Source: Thermodesulfobacterium hveragerdense DSM 12571
GTDB lineage: Bacteria > Desulfobacterota > Thermodesulfobacteria > Thermodesulfobacteriales > Thermodesulfobacteriaceae
NCBI RefSeq assembly: GCF_000423845.1
Contig: NZ_AUIT01000006.1
Span: 1 to 64,000 of the forward strand
Direction of reading: 5' to 3'
DNA length: 64,000 nucleotides
Shown: piece by piece, positions 15,226-24,484 of the stretch
Numbering within the stretch: the stretch's first letter is position 1
Layout: every line of letters starts with the position of its first letter
Translations under genes and position numbers: made by a program
The notes under the pieces: generated by a model
Seen by the model: only the letters and a program-made list of their open reading frames with translations
The model's database searches: none
Told to the model about the DNA's origin: nothing

Positions 15226-18200
15226 TTACTGGGCTGTTCTTTTACTCGCAAAAAATTCCTTTACCTGTTCGGCAAAAGCCTCTATCCTCATCCTGGTGCC
15301 AAGGGACTTCTGTCCGTCGCAAGGAACGGTAAGCACAGGTAACCTTTTCCCTTCTCCTTCTTTAATCCTTTTTAACAGGGCAGAAACTACATTCCCTGGC
15401 ATACAGGCAAAAGGAATAACGTTTACTATTCCCGAAACCCCGTTATGGGTATACTCTACCGCCTTTCCTACAGAAAGCAACACCTCCCCTCCTTCATACC
15501 TTATGTCCACATACCTTTGGGTAAGCCTCATCAGCTCCTCAACCGGCAACTCTTCAGCCGTATCAAGGATGTCCTTAAAAACAGACACAAACTTTTCTTC
15601 TTCCCACCTCAGATATCTGCTTTCAAGCACATACCTGAAGTAGGTCTTAAAAAGTCCAAGCCTTTTAGCCCAGTTTTTGGAGGTGTAGTTGATAAAATGG
15701 ATCCACTCGGTGATAGGAGGAAGCCAGACCTCTAAACCTAAGTCCTCTAAAAACCTGTATAGGTCTTCGTTAGCAAACCGGTTGCTTCTAACATAGATCT
15801 CTCCTACCACCCCTACCTTGGGCTTTTTCTGGGTATCAACTTCTAAACCGGCAAACCGGTTTTTAAGGTCTAAGAGCACAGAAACCAGGTCTTCTCCTTT
15901 TTCTATAGCTTTTTCTATCTGATTAAGCCCTTCCTGGTATAACTTTTCTACCTCTTGTTTGTCTTTCGCATATGGTCTTATTTCCCTAAGAAGTTTATTT
16001 AGCACGTCTACCGCTACTATCCCTTTCCAGGCAACCTTCATAAAGGTTTTGCCTAAAAGGTCTAAGTCCTGGTAAAAACTCATGTCCTGTTGTAGAGAAT
16101 AGACAGGAAGTTTAACTCCCAAGTCTCGTAAGATCTTCTGATGAAGTTTGTTATACTGACCAAACCTGCAAGGCCCACCGCTGTTTGGCATAAAAAATAC
16201 GCTTTTTTCAGGGTCAAACCCTGGCTGATTTATCAGCTTGATAAGGTCTCCTGTGGTAAGGATGGTAGGATAGCATTCCTTGCCTGAGGTATACCTTCTT
16301 CCAAGGTCAAGGCTTTGTTCGTCTGGTTCTGGAAGCACCTTGGCTTCAACCCCGCAGGCTCTGAAAGCTGCTGCCAGGGCTACCGCATGGTCGCACATGT
16401 AAGGAATGTAGATGGTCCTTTTTTCTTTAGGGGTTGCCTTCAAGAAAGTAAAGCTTCTCCGTAGATCATACGGTTTTACCTTGTCCCTGATACTGTCTAC
16501 AAAGGCCTCTAATCTTGTTACCACCCCAGCCTCAGCGCTGTGTTCATCTACCTCTATTTCTATAAAAGGTTTACCTCCCATCAGTTCCTCAAAAAAGTGC
16601 TGGATAAAAGAGTCTGGCCCGCAAGAGAAGTTGGTAAAAAACACAGGGAAAAGGTTAGGTGTTTCCCTTATAAGATGTGCTGCCAGCAAAAACCTCTGTC
16701 CGTATTCCCAATACATCTCTGAGAGAGGTTCAAAGACTTTTGGATGGTCTAATTCTTCTAAGGGTAGCATGTCTACAGGCAACCCAACTATACCTAATTT
16801 TTTAATTTTATAGTGTATGCCTAAGTTAGCCCCTGGGTCAAAGGCATTGTAAGGCCTTCCTACGATGACAAGCACCACCTCTTCTTTAAACTGAGACAAA
16901 ATCTCTTTTCCCCTCTGTTTTAGCCAGTGATGAAACTCCCTCTGGGCTTCCTCTCCTATCTTCCAGGCCCTTTTAGCCTCTTTTTCTGAGACCCCAAGCA
17001 TCCTTGCAAGGTCTTTTACTTCTTGGTTTACCAAGAAGCCAGGGCGCCCTAAGTGCAACACCGGAGTTATTACCTTTACCCCAAGGTCTTCGAACCTGAA
17101 GGTTGCAGGACTTATCCAAGGAACGCTCTGTACATAGGGACATACCTTGCCTACCTCAAAAGCCGGATGCTCAGGAGGAAGGTCGGTTATCTGCGGAAGA
17201 AAAAGGGTTTTAACCCCTTTGTCTAAAAGCTCTTTGATATGCCCTATGGCTATCTTTATAGGAAAACAGGGCTCACCTGGGGTTATCTCACAGCCTATCT
17301 TGATAATTCTCTTAGAGGTCTGAGACGAAAGAACCACCTGATGACCTAACTCCTGAAAAAAGGTAGCAAAAAGAGGCAACCATTCATAAAACTGAAGGAT
17401 AAGAGGAATCCCGATGGATTTATCCTGGCTTTCCCCTTTTTCTACAGGTTTTACATAGGAGATAAGCTTTTCAAAACGCTCTAAGGTAAGATTAGGGATG
17501 TGTTCCTGAGGTTTTCTCTGGTCAACCTCATACTTTTCGCACCTTCCTCCGTAGTAGTAGGGAAGAGAGTCTTCTATCGTTATCTTGTGGATTTCGCACT
17601 GATTAGGACATTCTTTGCACTCAAAGGCCTGGATCTGATAGTTAACCTTGGTTAAATCAAACCCTTTAAACTTGGTTTGTCCCTTGGTTTCTTCCTTAGC
17701 AAGAAGGGCTACTCCAATAGCTCCTGTAACCTCATGGTGAGGAGGCATCAGCACCGGTTTGCCAAGCACCTTTTCAAAGGCAGCCACCACCCCCTGGTTA
17801 AAGGCCACTGCCCCCTGGAAAAACACCTTTTTCCCTATTTTTCTGTCCTCTACCACCTTATTCAGGTAGTTATGCACTATGGCATAACAAAGCCCTGCAA
17901 TCAGGTCTTCCTTAGGGAGGCCTTGTTGTTGGTAGTGTAAAAGGTCTGACTGCATAAAAACGGTGCATCTTTCTCCCAGCTTAAGCGGGGCTGAACTCTT
18001 TAAGGCGATTTCTCCAAACTTTTCTATCGGGACTCCAAGCTTTACCGCCTGTTCCTGTAGAAAAGACCCTGTGCCTGCTGCACAGGCTTTGTTCATCGTA
18101 AAGTCTGAGATGGTGCCGTTTTCTAAGTAGATATATTTAGAGTCCTGACCTCCTATCTCAAAGATGGTGTCTACCTCTGGGTCTATGAAAAGGGCTCCGT

Positions 18201-19428
18201 AAGCCTGTGCGGTGATTTCATTTCTTACGACATCAGCCCCGATAAAGTCTCCTATCAGGTATCTTCCAGAACCTGTGGTCCCAACACCTTTTACCACCAC
18301 GTTTTCCGGAAGTTGCTTTTTTAACTCTAAAAGGCCTTTTTTGATGCTTTCAAGAGGTTTCCCCTGATGAAGAAGATAAACCTTGGCTATAAGTTTTCCT
18401 TCCTGGTTTATGGCAACAAGCTTGGTGCTTACCGACCCAACGTCAACCCCAAGCCATACCTCCTGGGGTTTGTCCTGTGATGCGGTAGTTTCTATCAAAA
18501 ACCTCTGTTTAAGCCTTTCTGACAGTTCCAGCGACTTAAAAGGTGTTAACACCTCATACCTTGGTGGAGAATAGGTTCTTTTTTTAAGATAGATCCTTAA
18601 GATGTCAGCTCCTTTGTATGCTGATGCGGCTTTACCTTCAAGCCCGTAGAGGGCAGCCCCTATCGCCCCCATGATCCTGAAATGCTCAGGGATGATAAGC
18701 TCATCGTCCTTTAGTCTTAAGATTTCTTTTATCGCCCTTCTTACTCCTAAGTTTGCCGCAACCCCTCCCTGAAAAACAAGTGGAGGCAAAATCTCCCTTC
18801 CCTTGGCTAAGTTGCTTCTCAGGTTTCTGATGATGGCAAAACAAAGCCCTGCGATGATTTCCTGGTCAGGCACCGCTGCCTGCTGAAGGTGTATCATGTC
18901 AGATTTGGCAAAAACGGTGCATCTTCCTGCTATTCTTGGCACGTTTTGAGCCTCTACAGCAAGCCGAGAAAACTCTTCTATCGTATACCCAAGCCTTGCA
19001 GCCTGTTGCTCTAAAAAAGACCCTGTGCCTGCCGCACAAAGGGTGTTTAACGCAAAATCCTCTATCTCAGGCACACCCCTTTCATGGGTGATGAAAATAA
19101 GCTTTGAGTCCTCGCCTCCGATGTCTATGATCGTCTTTACCTCAGGATGAAAAAAGGTTGCTGCCTTGGCATGAGCCATCACCTCGTTTACAAAGGCACA
19201 CCCAAGTATCTGAGAGATGGTTTTACCAGCCGTTCCGGTGCAAGTAATCCCAGAGAGACTTTCTTTTCCAAACCCCTTTTCCACCTCGGTTAAAAGCCTT
19301 TCTGCCGTTTCTATAGGCTGACCGTGGGTTTTTTCGTACCTCCAAAAAAGAAGGTTTTTGTTCTCATCAAGGACTGCTACCTTGGCTGTCCCTGACCCTA
19401 CGTCAAGCCCTACATATCGTGTCATCAA
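15226..19428 (-). CDS. Large CoA-dehydratase activase-like fusion protein
   Basis: A 1400-residue protein of the 2-hydroxyglutaryl-CoA dehydratase activase (BadF/HgdC) superfamily. It carries two ASKHA ATPase domains in tandem: GLDVGSGTAKVAVLD near residue 6 with CAAGTGSFLEQQ, and GVDVGSVSTKLVAIN near residue 327 with CAAGTGSFLQEQ. Each has a matching CTVF motif, the usual cluster Cys. A Cys-rich link follows (CKECPNQCEIH), then a DUF2229-type and HgdB-like region with EITPGEPCFPIK, VGKVCPYVQS, NFSCGPDSF and SGKECYPT. Such fusions are common in anaerobes but their substrate is unknown. Single gene, no partner dehydratase adjacent. ATG at 19428 or 19425. Confidence 0.88.
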   Translation of the reverse strand: MMTRYVGLDVGSGTAKVAVLDENKNLLFWRYEKTHGQPIETAERLLTEVEKGFGKESLSGITCTGTAGKTISQILGCAFVNEVMAHAKAATFFHPEVKTIIDIGGEDSKLIFITHERGVPEIEDFALNTLCAAGTGSFLEQQAARLGYTIEEFSRLAVEAQNVPRIAGRCTVFAKSDMIHLQQAAVPDQEIIAGLCFAIIRNLRSNLAKGREILPPLVFQGGVAANLGVRRAIKEILRLKDDELIIPEHFRIMGAIGAALYGLEGKAASAYKGADILRIYLKKRTYSPPRYEVLTPFKSLELSERLKQRFLIETTASQDKPQEVWLGVDVGSVSTKLVAINQEGKLIAKVYLLHQGKPLESIKKGLLELKKQLPENVVVKGVGTTGSGRYLIGDFIGADVVRNEITAQAYGALFIDPEVDTIFEIGGQDSKYIYLENGTISDFTMNKACAAGTGSFLQEQAVKLGVPIEKFGEIALKSSAPLKLGERCTVFMQSDLLHYQQQGLPKEDLIAGLCYAIVHNYLNKVVEDRKIGKKVFFQGAVAFNQGVVAAFEKVLGKPVLMPPHHEVTGAIGVALLAKEETKGQTKFKGFDLTKVNYQIQAFECKECPNQCEIHKITIEDSLPYYYGGRCEKYEVDQRKPQEHIPNLTLERFEKLISYVKPVEKGESQDKSIGIPLILQFYEWLPLFATFFQELGHQVVLSSQTSKRIIKIGCEITPGEPCFPIKIAIGHIKELLDKGVKTLFLPQITDLPPEHPAFEVGKVCPYVQSVPWISPATFRFEDLGVKVITPVLHLGRPGFLVNQEVKDLARMLGVSEKEAKRAWKIGEEAQREFHHWLKQRGKEILSQFKEEVVLVIVGRPYNAFDPGANLGIHYKIKKLGIVGLPVDMLPLEELDHPKVFEPLSEMYWEYGQRFLLAAHLIRETPNLFPVFFTNFSCGPDSFIQHFFEELMGGKPFIEIEVDEHSAEAGVVTRLEAFVDSIRDKVKPYDLRRSFTFLKATPKEKRTIYIPYMCDHAVALAAAFRACGVEAKVLPEPDEQSLDLGRRYTSGKECYPTILTTGDLIKLINQPGFDPEKSVFFMPNSGGPCRFGQYNKLHQKILRDLGVKLPVYSLQQDMSFYQDLDLLGKTFMKVAWKGIVAVDVLNKLLREIRPYAKDKQEVEKLYQEGLNQIEKAIEKGEDLVSVLLDLKNRFAGLEVDTQKKPKVGVVGEIYVRSNRFANEDLYRFLEDLGLEVWLPPITEWIHFINYTSKNWAKRLGLFKTYFRYVLESRYLRWEEEKFVSVFKDILDTAEELPVEELMRLTQRYVDIRYEGGEVLLSVGKAVEYTHNGVSGIVNVIPFACMPGNVVSALLKRIKEGEGKRLPVLTVPCDGQKSLGTRMRIEAFAEQVKEFFASKRTAQ

Positions 19429-19627
19429 ATACCCCCTTGAGGGTTTTTAACCTTTTGATTTAAAAATTCTCCTGGTTTACAGTTTAAATTTTAAGTAAAA
19501 TTTTTTAAGAGTAAAGTTTTAAAAAGTTTGGTCTTTGGGTGGCAAGTTTTTTGATTGTTTATAAGGCTTAGCGTGGTAAAATAAAGATTTAGACTTTTCG
19601 GGGTGAAACCAGAGGGAATTCGGGTTT

Positions 19628-20926
19628 ATGGTGGAGGCTACAGTCAGGATAGAAAAGGTAGTTTTTGGGGGAGAGGGCTTAGGTAGGCTCTCTGACGGTA
19701 AGGTGCTTTTTATACCCTATTCCTTGCCTGGGGAACTGGTTAAGGTTCGGGTGGTTAAGGACTTAGGCGATTATGCCGAGGCTGAGATAGTGGATATCTT
19801 AGAGCCTTCCCCTGACAGAAGGCCTCCTCTTTGCCCATACTATGGGGTTTGCGGGGGTTGTCAGTTTCAGCATGCAACCTATCAAGCCCAGCTAAGCCTT
19901 AAACAGGCCATCCTTTTTGAAACCTTTGTGAGGGCTGGATGGAAGGAGGACATACCATTAGAAGGGGTGGTCCCCTCTCCTAAGGAGTTTTTTTATCGCA
20001 ACAGACTCAGGCTTCATGTTGAGGCAGATGCCTTTAAGATGGGTTTTGTAAAGAGAAAGTCCCACGAGGTCCTAAAAATAGAAAGATGCTTTCTTGCAGA
20101 AGAGGTGTTAAACAAGGTGCTTTTTGATCTGTATCAAAGTCCTTCCTGGATAAGGCTTTCTGCCTATAGCAAAAGGGTAAAGATAGAGTCTTCTCCTTTA
20201 GAAGGCAAGGCTACCCTGATTTTCTGGACGGCTTTAAAGCCAGGTAAAGAGGACCTAAAAGAGCTTGCCTCTCTTTCTGGTCTTAAGGCCTGTTTTTACT
20301 GGATGAAAGGGCGTCATCCAGAAGGCCCTTTCCCAGAAGGGGCCTCTTTTGGCGGAAGACGGCTTTTTAAAGGGTTAGACCATCTGGTTTATCATGTACA
20401 GCCAGGGGTTTTTGTGCAGACCAACTGGGAGATAAACTTAGCCATCATATACACCATCAGGTCCTTAGGCCTTGATTACGAAACCATCCTTGACCTACAC
20501 TGCGGGATGGGAAACTTTATCTTAGCCCTGATATCTTCTGAGACCACCAAAGCCCTTGGGGTAGACACAGACCTGAGAGCCATAGAAGACGGGCTTTACA
20601 CCGCTGAAAAAAACGGGATAGACGGAAGACTTGACCTTCGTCAGATGAGTGCAACCGAGGCCCTATATCAGGCGATAAAACAGGGAGAAAGGTTTGACCT
20701 GGTTTTACTTGACCCTCCTCGCGGAGGCTGTAAAGAGATCTTGAGGTTTCTTCCTGAGGTAAATAAAAGGTATCTGGTTTATGTTTCTTGCGATGCACCT
20801 ACCCTGGTAAGGGACCTTAAGATCTTAAGAGACCTGGGATATCTTCTTAAGAAGGTTTATCTTTTTGACATGTTTCCTCAGACCTATCATTTTGAGGTGC
20901 TCTGTCTTCTTGAGAGGAAAGGGTAA
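19628..20926 (+). CDS. 23S rRNA/tRNA uracil-5-methyltransferase (RlmD/TrmA family)
   Basis: A 432-residue SAM-dependent methyltransferase. In order it has a TRAM domain (about 1-60), four cysteines that bind a 4Fe-4S cluster (CPYYGVCGGC plus a later Cys), the SAM site LHCGMGNFIL, the catalytic DPPRGG loop, and the nucleophile in YVSCDAPTLVRDL. The family makes 5-methyluridine in 23S rRNA or tRNA; which base is modified cannot be read from sequence. The 3' end overlaps trmJ on the other strand by 80 bp. Confidence 0.92.
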   Translation: MVEATVRIEKVVFGGEGLGRLSDGKVLFIPYSLPGELVKVRVVKDLGDYAEAEIVDILEPSPDRRPPLCPYYGVCGGCQFQHATYQAQLSLKQAILFETFVRAGWKEDIPLEGVVPSPKEFFYRNRLRLHVEADAFKMGFVKRKSHEVLKIERCFLAEEVLNKVLFDLYQSPSWIRLSAYSKRVKIESSPLEGKATLIFWTALKPGKEDLKELASLSGLKACFYWMKGRHPEGPFPEGASFGGRRLFKGLDHLVYHVQPGVFVQTNWEINLAIIYTIRSLGLDYETILDLHCGMGNFILALISSETTKALGVDTDLRAIEDGLYTAEKNGIDGRLDLRQMSATEALYQAIKQGERFDLVLLDPPRGGCKEILRFLPEVNKRYLVYVSCDAPTLVRDLKILRDLGYLLKKVYLFDMFPQTYHFEVLCLLERKG

Positions 20927-21671
20927 TCTCTTTTCCCAGCGCCCAGAGGAGTTGTCTGCAAAAACCCTGGATGATCTTTACCTCCTTTGAGGTAAGCTCA
21001 AGCCTTGAGAGAAACCTTCGGATGTTTGTGTGCCAAAGCACCTTGTTTTCATGGGGGATGTAGTCTATGGCTTCTAAGGTAGCCTCGATTATTTTATACA
21101 TGATGTTAAGCTCTTGCTGGGTTGCAAGCTGAGGTTTTGGGAAGATAGGGGTGGCAGCATGCTGAAAGATTTCGTAGAGGATGACCACCACAGCCTGGGC
21201 TACGTTTAAAGAGGCCTGCTCTGTGGTAGGGATAGTAACCACCTTATCACACAGCCCGAGGTGTTCGTTTGAAAGCCCAAATCTTTCGTTTCCAAAAAGA
21301 ATGGCGATCCTGTTTTTAACCGAAAGCTCGCAGAGATAAGGGGCTATTTCCTTAGGGGTGTGATAGACCATCCTTCTTCTACCAAGCCTTGCGGTGGTTC
21401 CAACCACGTACTGAAAGTCCTTTAAGGCTTCCTCAAGGTCCTGAAAGACCTTCATGTTTTCTACTATTTGGAGGCCACCTTTGGTAGCCATGGCCTTAAT
21501 TTTTTCCTGGTCAAGGCTTTCTGGGTTTACCACGATAAGTTTAGTCACCCCGAAGTTGGCACAGGCTCTCGCCGTAGCCCCGATGTTTTCAGGATACATC
21601 GGGTTTACCAGCACCACCGCTAGGTTTTCAAGGTTAGCCTCTTCAGGCCTGGCTACAGGACGTACTTGCAT
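20847..21671 (-). CDS. trmJ: TrmJ-type tRNA/rRNA 2'-O-methyltransferase (SPOUT)
   Basis: A SPOUT-fold RNA ribose methyltransferase. It has the N-terminal motif VLVNPMYPENIGATARA, the SAM-knot elements LFGNERFGLSNEHL and IPTTEQASLNVAQAV, and a C-terminal extension of about 75 residues as in TrmJ, which methylates position 32 of tRNAs. The frame is open to 21731, but that overlaps tRNA-Phe, so the ATG at 21671 (MQVRPVARPEE) is chosen: 274 residues. It lies 30 bp after tRNA-Phe, probably in one transcript. Confidence 0.88.
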   Translation of the reverse strand: MQVRPVARPEEANLENLAVVLVNPMYPENIGATARACANFGVTKLIVVNPESLDQEKIKAMATKGGLQIVENMKVFQDLEEALKDFQYVVGTTARLGRRRMVYHTPKEIAPYLCELSVKNRIAILFGNERFGLSNEHLGLCDKVVTIPTTEQASLNVAQAVVVILYEIFQHAATPIFPKPQLATQQELNIMYKIIEATLEAIDYIPHENKVLWHTNIRRFLSRLELTSKEVKIIQGFCRQLLWALGKEITLSSQEDRAPQNDRSEETCQKDKPS

Positions 21672-21701
21672 CAAGACCTGAGGAATAAAGAGATTTGGAG
21701 G

Positions 21702-21774
<73 letters not shown>

Positions 21775-21786
21775 AACCTGGTATTA

Positions 21787-21815
21787 AACATACCCTAAAA
21801 TTGGAGTTTTGTCAA
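21787..21815 (-). promoter_or_regulatory. Promoter of tRNA-Phe and probably trmJ
   Basis: Minus strand TTGACA (21815-21810), exact 17-bp spacer, TATGTT (21792-21787), ending 12 bp before the tRNA 5' end. Confidence 0.72.
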
Positions 21816-22137
21816 CTTTCTATCCACAAAAAAACTCCCCCAAAATTTTTCCTGCCTCTTTTAACAACCCAAAAACCCGTTCGGGCAGTTTTTTCTTAAC
21901 TCTTAGCCTGGTTTTAAAAAATTTTAAACCACCTTTGCAGGCTAAAAAAACTTGGGTTTTTCCGTGCCCAAAATCTTGCTAAAATTTAGTTTAAGAGTAT
22001 ATTTTGCAAGGTTTATTCTGAGTATTTTTTCCAAACATATTTTTTTTAAAAAATATCTTGTAATAACTAAATTTTATATTAAAATAAGCTAAGTATATTT
22101 AAATAGATTAAAACAAACTTAAGAGGGGTGATGGGTT
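21816..22137. other. AT-rich intergenic region upstream of the Rrf2 gene
   Basis: About 320 bp without a gene. It holds runs of T and A, and no RNA structure or convincing -35/-10 pair that I can support. It must contain the Rrf2 regulator promoter and perhaps its own operator. GAGGGGTGATGGGTT precedes the Rrf2 ATG. Confidence 0.5.
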
Positions 22138-22593
22138 ATGTTTAAGCTTTCGACCAAGGGCAGGTATGCGGTAAGGGCGATGTATGAGATAGCCAAGGCT
22201 TATCCTAACGGGGTGACGTTGGAGGAGATTTCTGCCAGTCAAAACATCTCCCGGGTTTATTTGGCCCAGATTTTAAACCGGTTGCGTCAGTCAAGGCTTA
22301 TCAAGTCTTCTCGTGGTCCTGGGGGAGGTTATGTTTTAAGAAAGCATCCAGACGAGGTTTCTTTTTATGAGATCCTTGAGCTTCTTGAGGGGCCTGTTTG
22401 TATTGCCTCCTGCATCGACCTGGGAGAGGGGTGTGAGGATGTGGAGGAGTGTGTGGCTTATCCTATCTGGAAAAAGATCGGGCAGTACATCGAATGCTTG
22501 CTTAGACAGGTTAAGCTGGCAGACCTCTTGAGGGTTGAGACTGAGAAGGACAAGAAAAAACTGGTGGAAACGATTACCGCTGGCTGTTGTTAA
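22138..22593 (+). CDS. Rrf2/IscR-family Fe-S transcriptional regulator
   Basis: A 151-residue DNA-binding protein with a winged helix (about 1-80; KLSTKGRYAVRAMYEIA and RGPGGGYVLRK). Four cysteines follow, C88, C92, C99 and C105 (CIASCIDLGEGCEDVEEC), spaced like the cluster-binding cysteines of IscR. It therefore likely senses iron-sulfur status or redox. No isc or suf genes follow; the next gene is a fumarase subunit. Its targets are unknown and it may control itself. Confidence 0.92.
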   Translation: MFKLSTKGRYAVRAMYEIAKAYPNGVTLEEISASQNISRVYLAQILNRLRQSRLIKSSRGPGGGYVLRKHPDEVSFYEILELLEGPVCIASCIDLGEGCEDVEECVAYPIWKKIGQYIECLLRQVKLADLLRVETEKDKKKLVETITAGCC

Positions 22594-22703
22594 GGCCTTG
22601 GTTTTGCCGCTGGTTTTTGAGGTTTTTGAGCCTTAAGTTTTTAAGGTTAGATGCTTCCTTAACCTAAAGAAGCGTTGATAGGGGATTTTTTTGAGGGTGA
22701 GAG

Positions 22704-23261
22704 ATGGGTGGGTGGTTTAATCAGGTTTTTTCTAAGGCTAAGAGGTTAAGTTTTCCGGTAGAGGATAGAAGGGTTTTAGAGGGGCTTTTGCCAGGGGAGC
22801 CTGTGGTTATCTCTGGTTGGGTTCTCTGTGGAAGGGATGCTACCCATCGTAGGATCCTTCAAGCTTTACGGGAGGGAAGTTTTCAGTTTGATTTTACCAA
22901 CCAGGCGATGTATTACGTTGGGCCAACCCCTGCACCAGAGGGGAAGGTGATCGGGGCTTGCGGGCCCACTACTTCAGGCAGGATGGATGCCTACATGGAG
23001 GCTTTTTTGTCTCTTGGGGTTGCTGCAACCATCGGAAAGGGTAAGAGGAGCCTTAAGGTGGTTGAGGTTATGAAAAGGTATCAGGCGGTTTATCTTGCCA
23101 CCTTTGGAGGGGCAGGGGCCTTTCTTTCTCAGTTTGTAGAAAAACTGGAGTTTATCGCCTGGGAAGACCTTGGGCCAGAGGCCTTCTTCAGGATAAAGGT
23201 AAGGGACTTTCCTACGGTGGTGATAAACACTGTTGCTGGGGAGGACTTTTATTCTTTTTGA
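22704..23261 (+). CDS. Class I fumarate hydratase beta subunit (C-terminal domain type)
   Basis: A 185-residue protein matching the beta subunit or domain of iron-sulfur fumarases and L-tartrate dehydratases. Family motifs are SGWVLCGRDATHRR (about 37-50), YVGPTPAPEG and ACGPTTSGRMD (about 85-95), with swivelling-domain features. The alpha subunit that holds the 4Fe-4S cluster is usually adjacent but is absent here, so it must be elsewhere or this is an orphan. It sits between the Rrf2 gene and a UPF0280 gene. Confidence 0.9.
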   Translation: MGGWFNQVFSKAKRLSFPVEDRRVLEGLLPGEPVVISGWVLCGRDATHRRILQALREGSFQFDFTNQAMYYVGPTPAPEGKVIGACGPTTSGRMDAYMEAFLSLGVAATIGKGKRSLKVVEVMKRYQAVYLATFGGAGAFLSQFVEKLEFIAWEDLGPEAFFRIKVRDFPTVVINTVAGEDFYSF

Positions 23262-23368
23262 AGGTAAGGATATATAGCTTTGCGCCTTAAAAGAAGAGGT
23301 GTCTTAAGAGGTTTGGAAAAGGTTTATAAAAAGGTTTAAATCTTTTTGCGAGGTTTTTCTCCCGAGTT

Positions 23369-24154
23369 ATGAGCCAAAGTCAGGAGGAAGAAAAGCAGTC
23401 TTTTTTAGACCCTTACGGTCAGGTTCCCTTTTATCGCACCTTGGTTGCCACAGACCTCTGTAAGTTCCGGGTGGTTTACAAGCAGACAGACCTTCTGGTT
23501 CTGGCAGAAAAGGATTTGAGCTTAGAGGTGGGAAGGATTGTGAGGGAGGTAAGGCTTCCGCTTGAGGGTTATATCCTTGGGCATCCTGAGTTTTTGGTTA
23601 GTCTGAGTCCTTTGCCTGTTGACGAAGAGGCTCCAGACATAGTTAAGGAGATGCTTCTGGCAGGGAGGGTGGCAGGGGTTGGGCCGATGGCAGCGGTAGC
23701 TGGGGTGATTGCAGAGAGGGTGGGAAGGCTTGTCCTGGAGAGAGGGCTTAGCTCTCAGGTGGTGGTAGAAAACGGGGGAGATGTGTTTTTGTGGTTGAAA
23801 AAGGAGGCAAGGGTTTGTTTGTTTGCTGGCATTGATTCTCCCTTTTCTAACAGGGTGTGTGTGGTTGTGCCTGCCAGGTTTATGCCCTGTGGGGTTTGCA
23901 CCTCATCAGGCAAGATCGGGCATAGTTTAAGTTTTGGCAAGGCTGACGCTATAACGGTTATCCATAAAAAGGCCTCGATAGCCGATGCCTTGGCCACAGC
24001 TCTGGGGAATTTGTTAAGAAAAGAGCAGGATTTTGAAAAGGTTTTGAAAAAGGCAGAGAAGGTGGAAGGGGTTTTGGGGGTTGTGGGGGTTTTGGGAGAA
24101 AAACTTTTGGTTTGGGGAAAAGGCGTAAGGCTTGAACCCCTCAATTTTTCTTAA
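23369..24154 (+). CDS. UPF0280 family protein (ApbE-like fold)
   Basis: A 261-residue protein of the UPF0280 family, related to the flavin-transferase ApbE fold. The characteristic stretches are GVGPMAAVAGVIAERVG, VVENGGDVFLW, GVCTSSGKIGHSLSFGKAD and SIADALATALGN. The family is common in methanogens and sulfate reducers and has no settled biochemical role. It follows the fumarase beta gene by about 107 bp on the same strand. The ATG at 23369 has no strong ribosome site. Confidence 0.85.
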   Translation: MSQSQEEEKQSFLDPYGQVPFYRTLVATDLCKFRVVYKQTDLLVLAEKDLSLEVGRIVREVRLPLEGYILGHPEFLVSLSPLPVDEEAPDIVKEMLLAGRVAGVGPMAAVAGVIAERVGRLVLERGLSSQVVVENGGDVFLWLKKEARVCLFAGIDSPFSNRVCVVVPARFMPCGVCTSSGKIGHSLSFGKADAITVIHKKASIADALATALGNLLRKEQDFEKVLKKAEKVEGVLGVVGVLGEKLLVWGKGVRLEPLNFS

Positions 24155-24284
24155 TCTAAAAATAGATATGGCTAAAAATTTAAGAAAAAAGGTTTATTTT
24201 GGCAAAAAAGGAAGAATGATAAGTATAATAGTTTTTAAAAGATATTTTTTGGGATTATTTAAGGAAAACTTGCTAAAATGCTTC

Positions 24285-24313
24285 TTGACAAAATCTCTTG
24301 TGTGTAGTATAAA
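24285..24313 (+). promoter_or_regulatory. Strong sigma-70 promoter upstream of the porin
   Basis: TTGACA (24285-24290), 17-bp spacer, TATAAA (24308-24313). Nearly perfect consensus, fitting a highly expressed outer-membrane protein. Confidence 0.78.
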
Positions 24314-24383
24314 GCAAGGTATGGAATGTTATCTGTTCTTTGAAAGGATGTAGGGTTAGGAAGAAGGTTTGGTTTTTACAGGG

Positions 24384-24412
24384 TTGACAAAACGAGGTTT
24401 TATGTTTAATTT
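24384..24412 (+). promoter_or_regulatory. Second candidate porin promoter
   Basis: TTGACA (24384-24389), 17-bp spacer, TAATTT (24407-24412). The -35 is perfect, the -10 poor, so it may be secondary. Confidence 0.35.
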
Positions 24413-24484
24413 TTAACGAGGTGTTTGTTTTTTAAGGGTTTGAAAGTTAGGGTTTAAAAAAGAAAAAAATAAAGGAGGTGTGGC

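Larger units (their letters stand above)
24155..24484. other. Porin leader region
   Basis: 330 bp of AT-rich sequence before the porin gene. It contains a consensus promoter at 24285-24313 and a second candidate at 24384-24412, leaving a long untranslated leader of about 160 bases. A short open frame here looks like chance. AAGGAGGTG precedes the porin ATG. Confidence 0.55.

Noticed and set aside
24132-24353. A 73-residue open frame upstream of the porin
   Set aside because: It begins inside the UPF0280 gene, contains the consensus promoter and has odd AT-rich codons, so it looks like chance.
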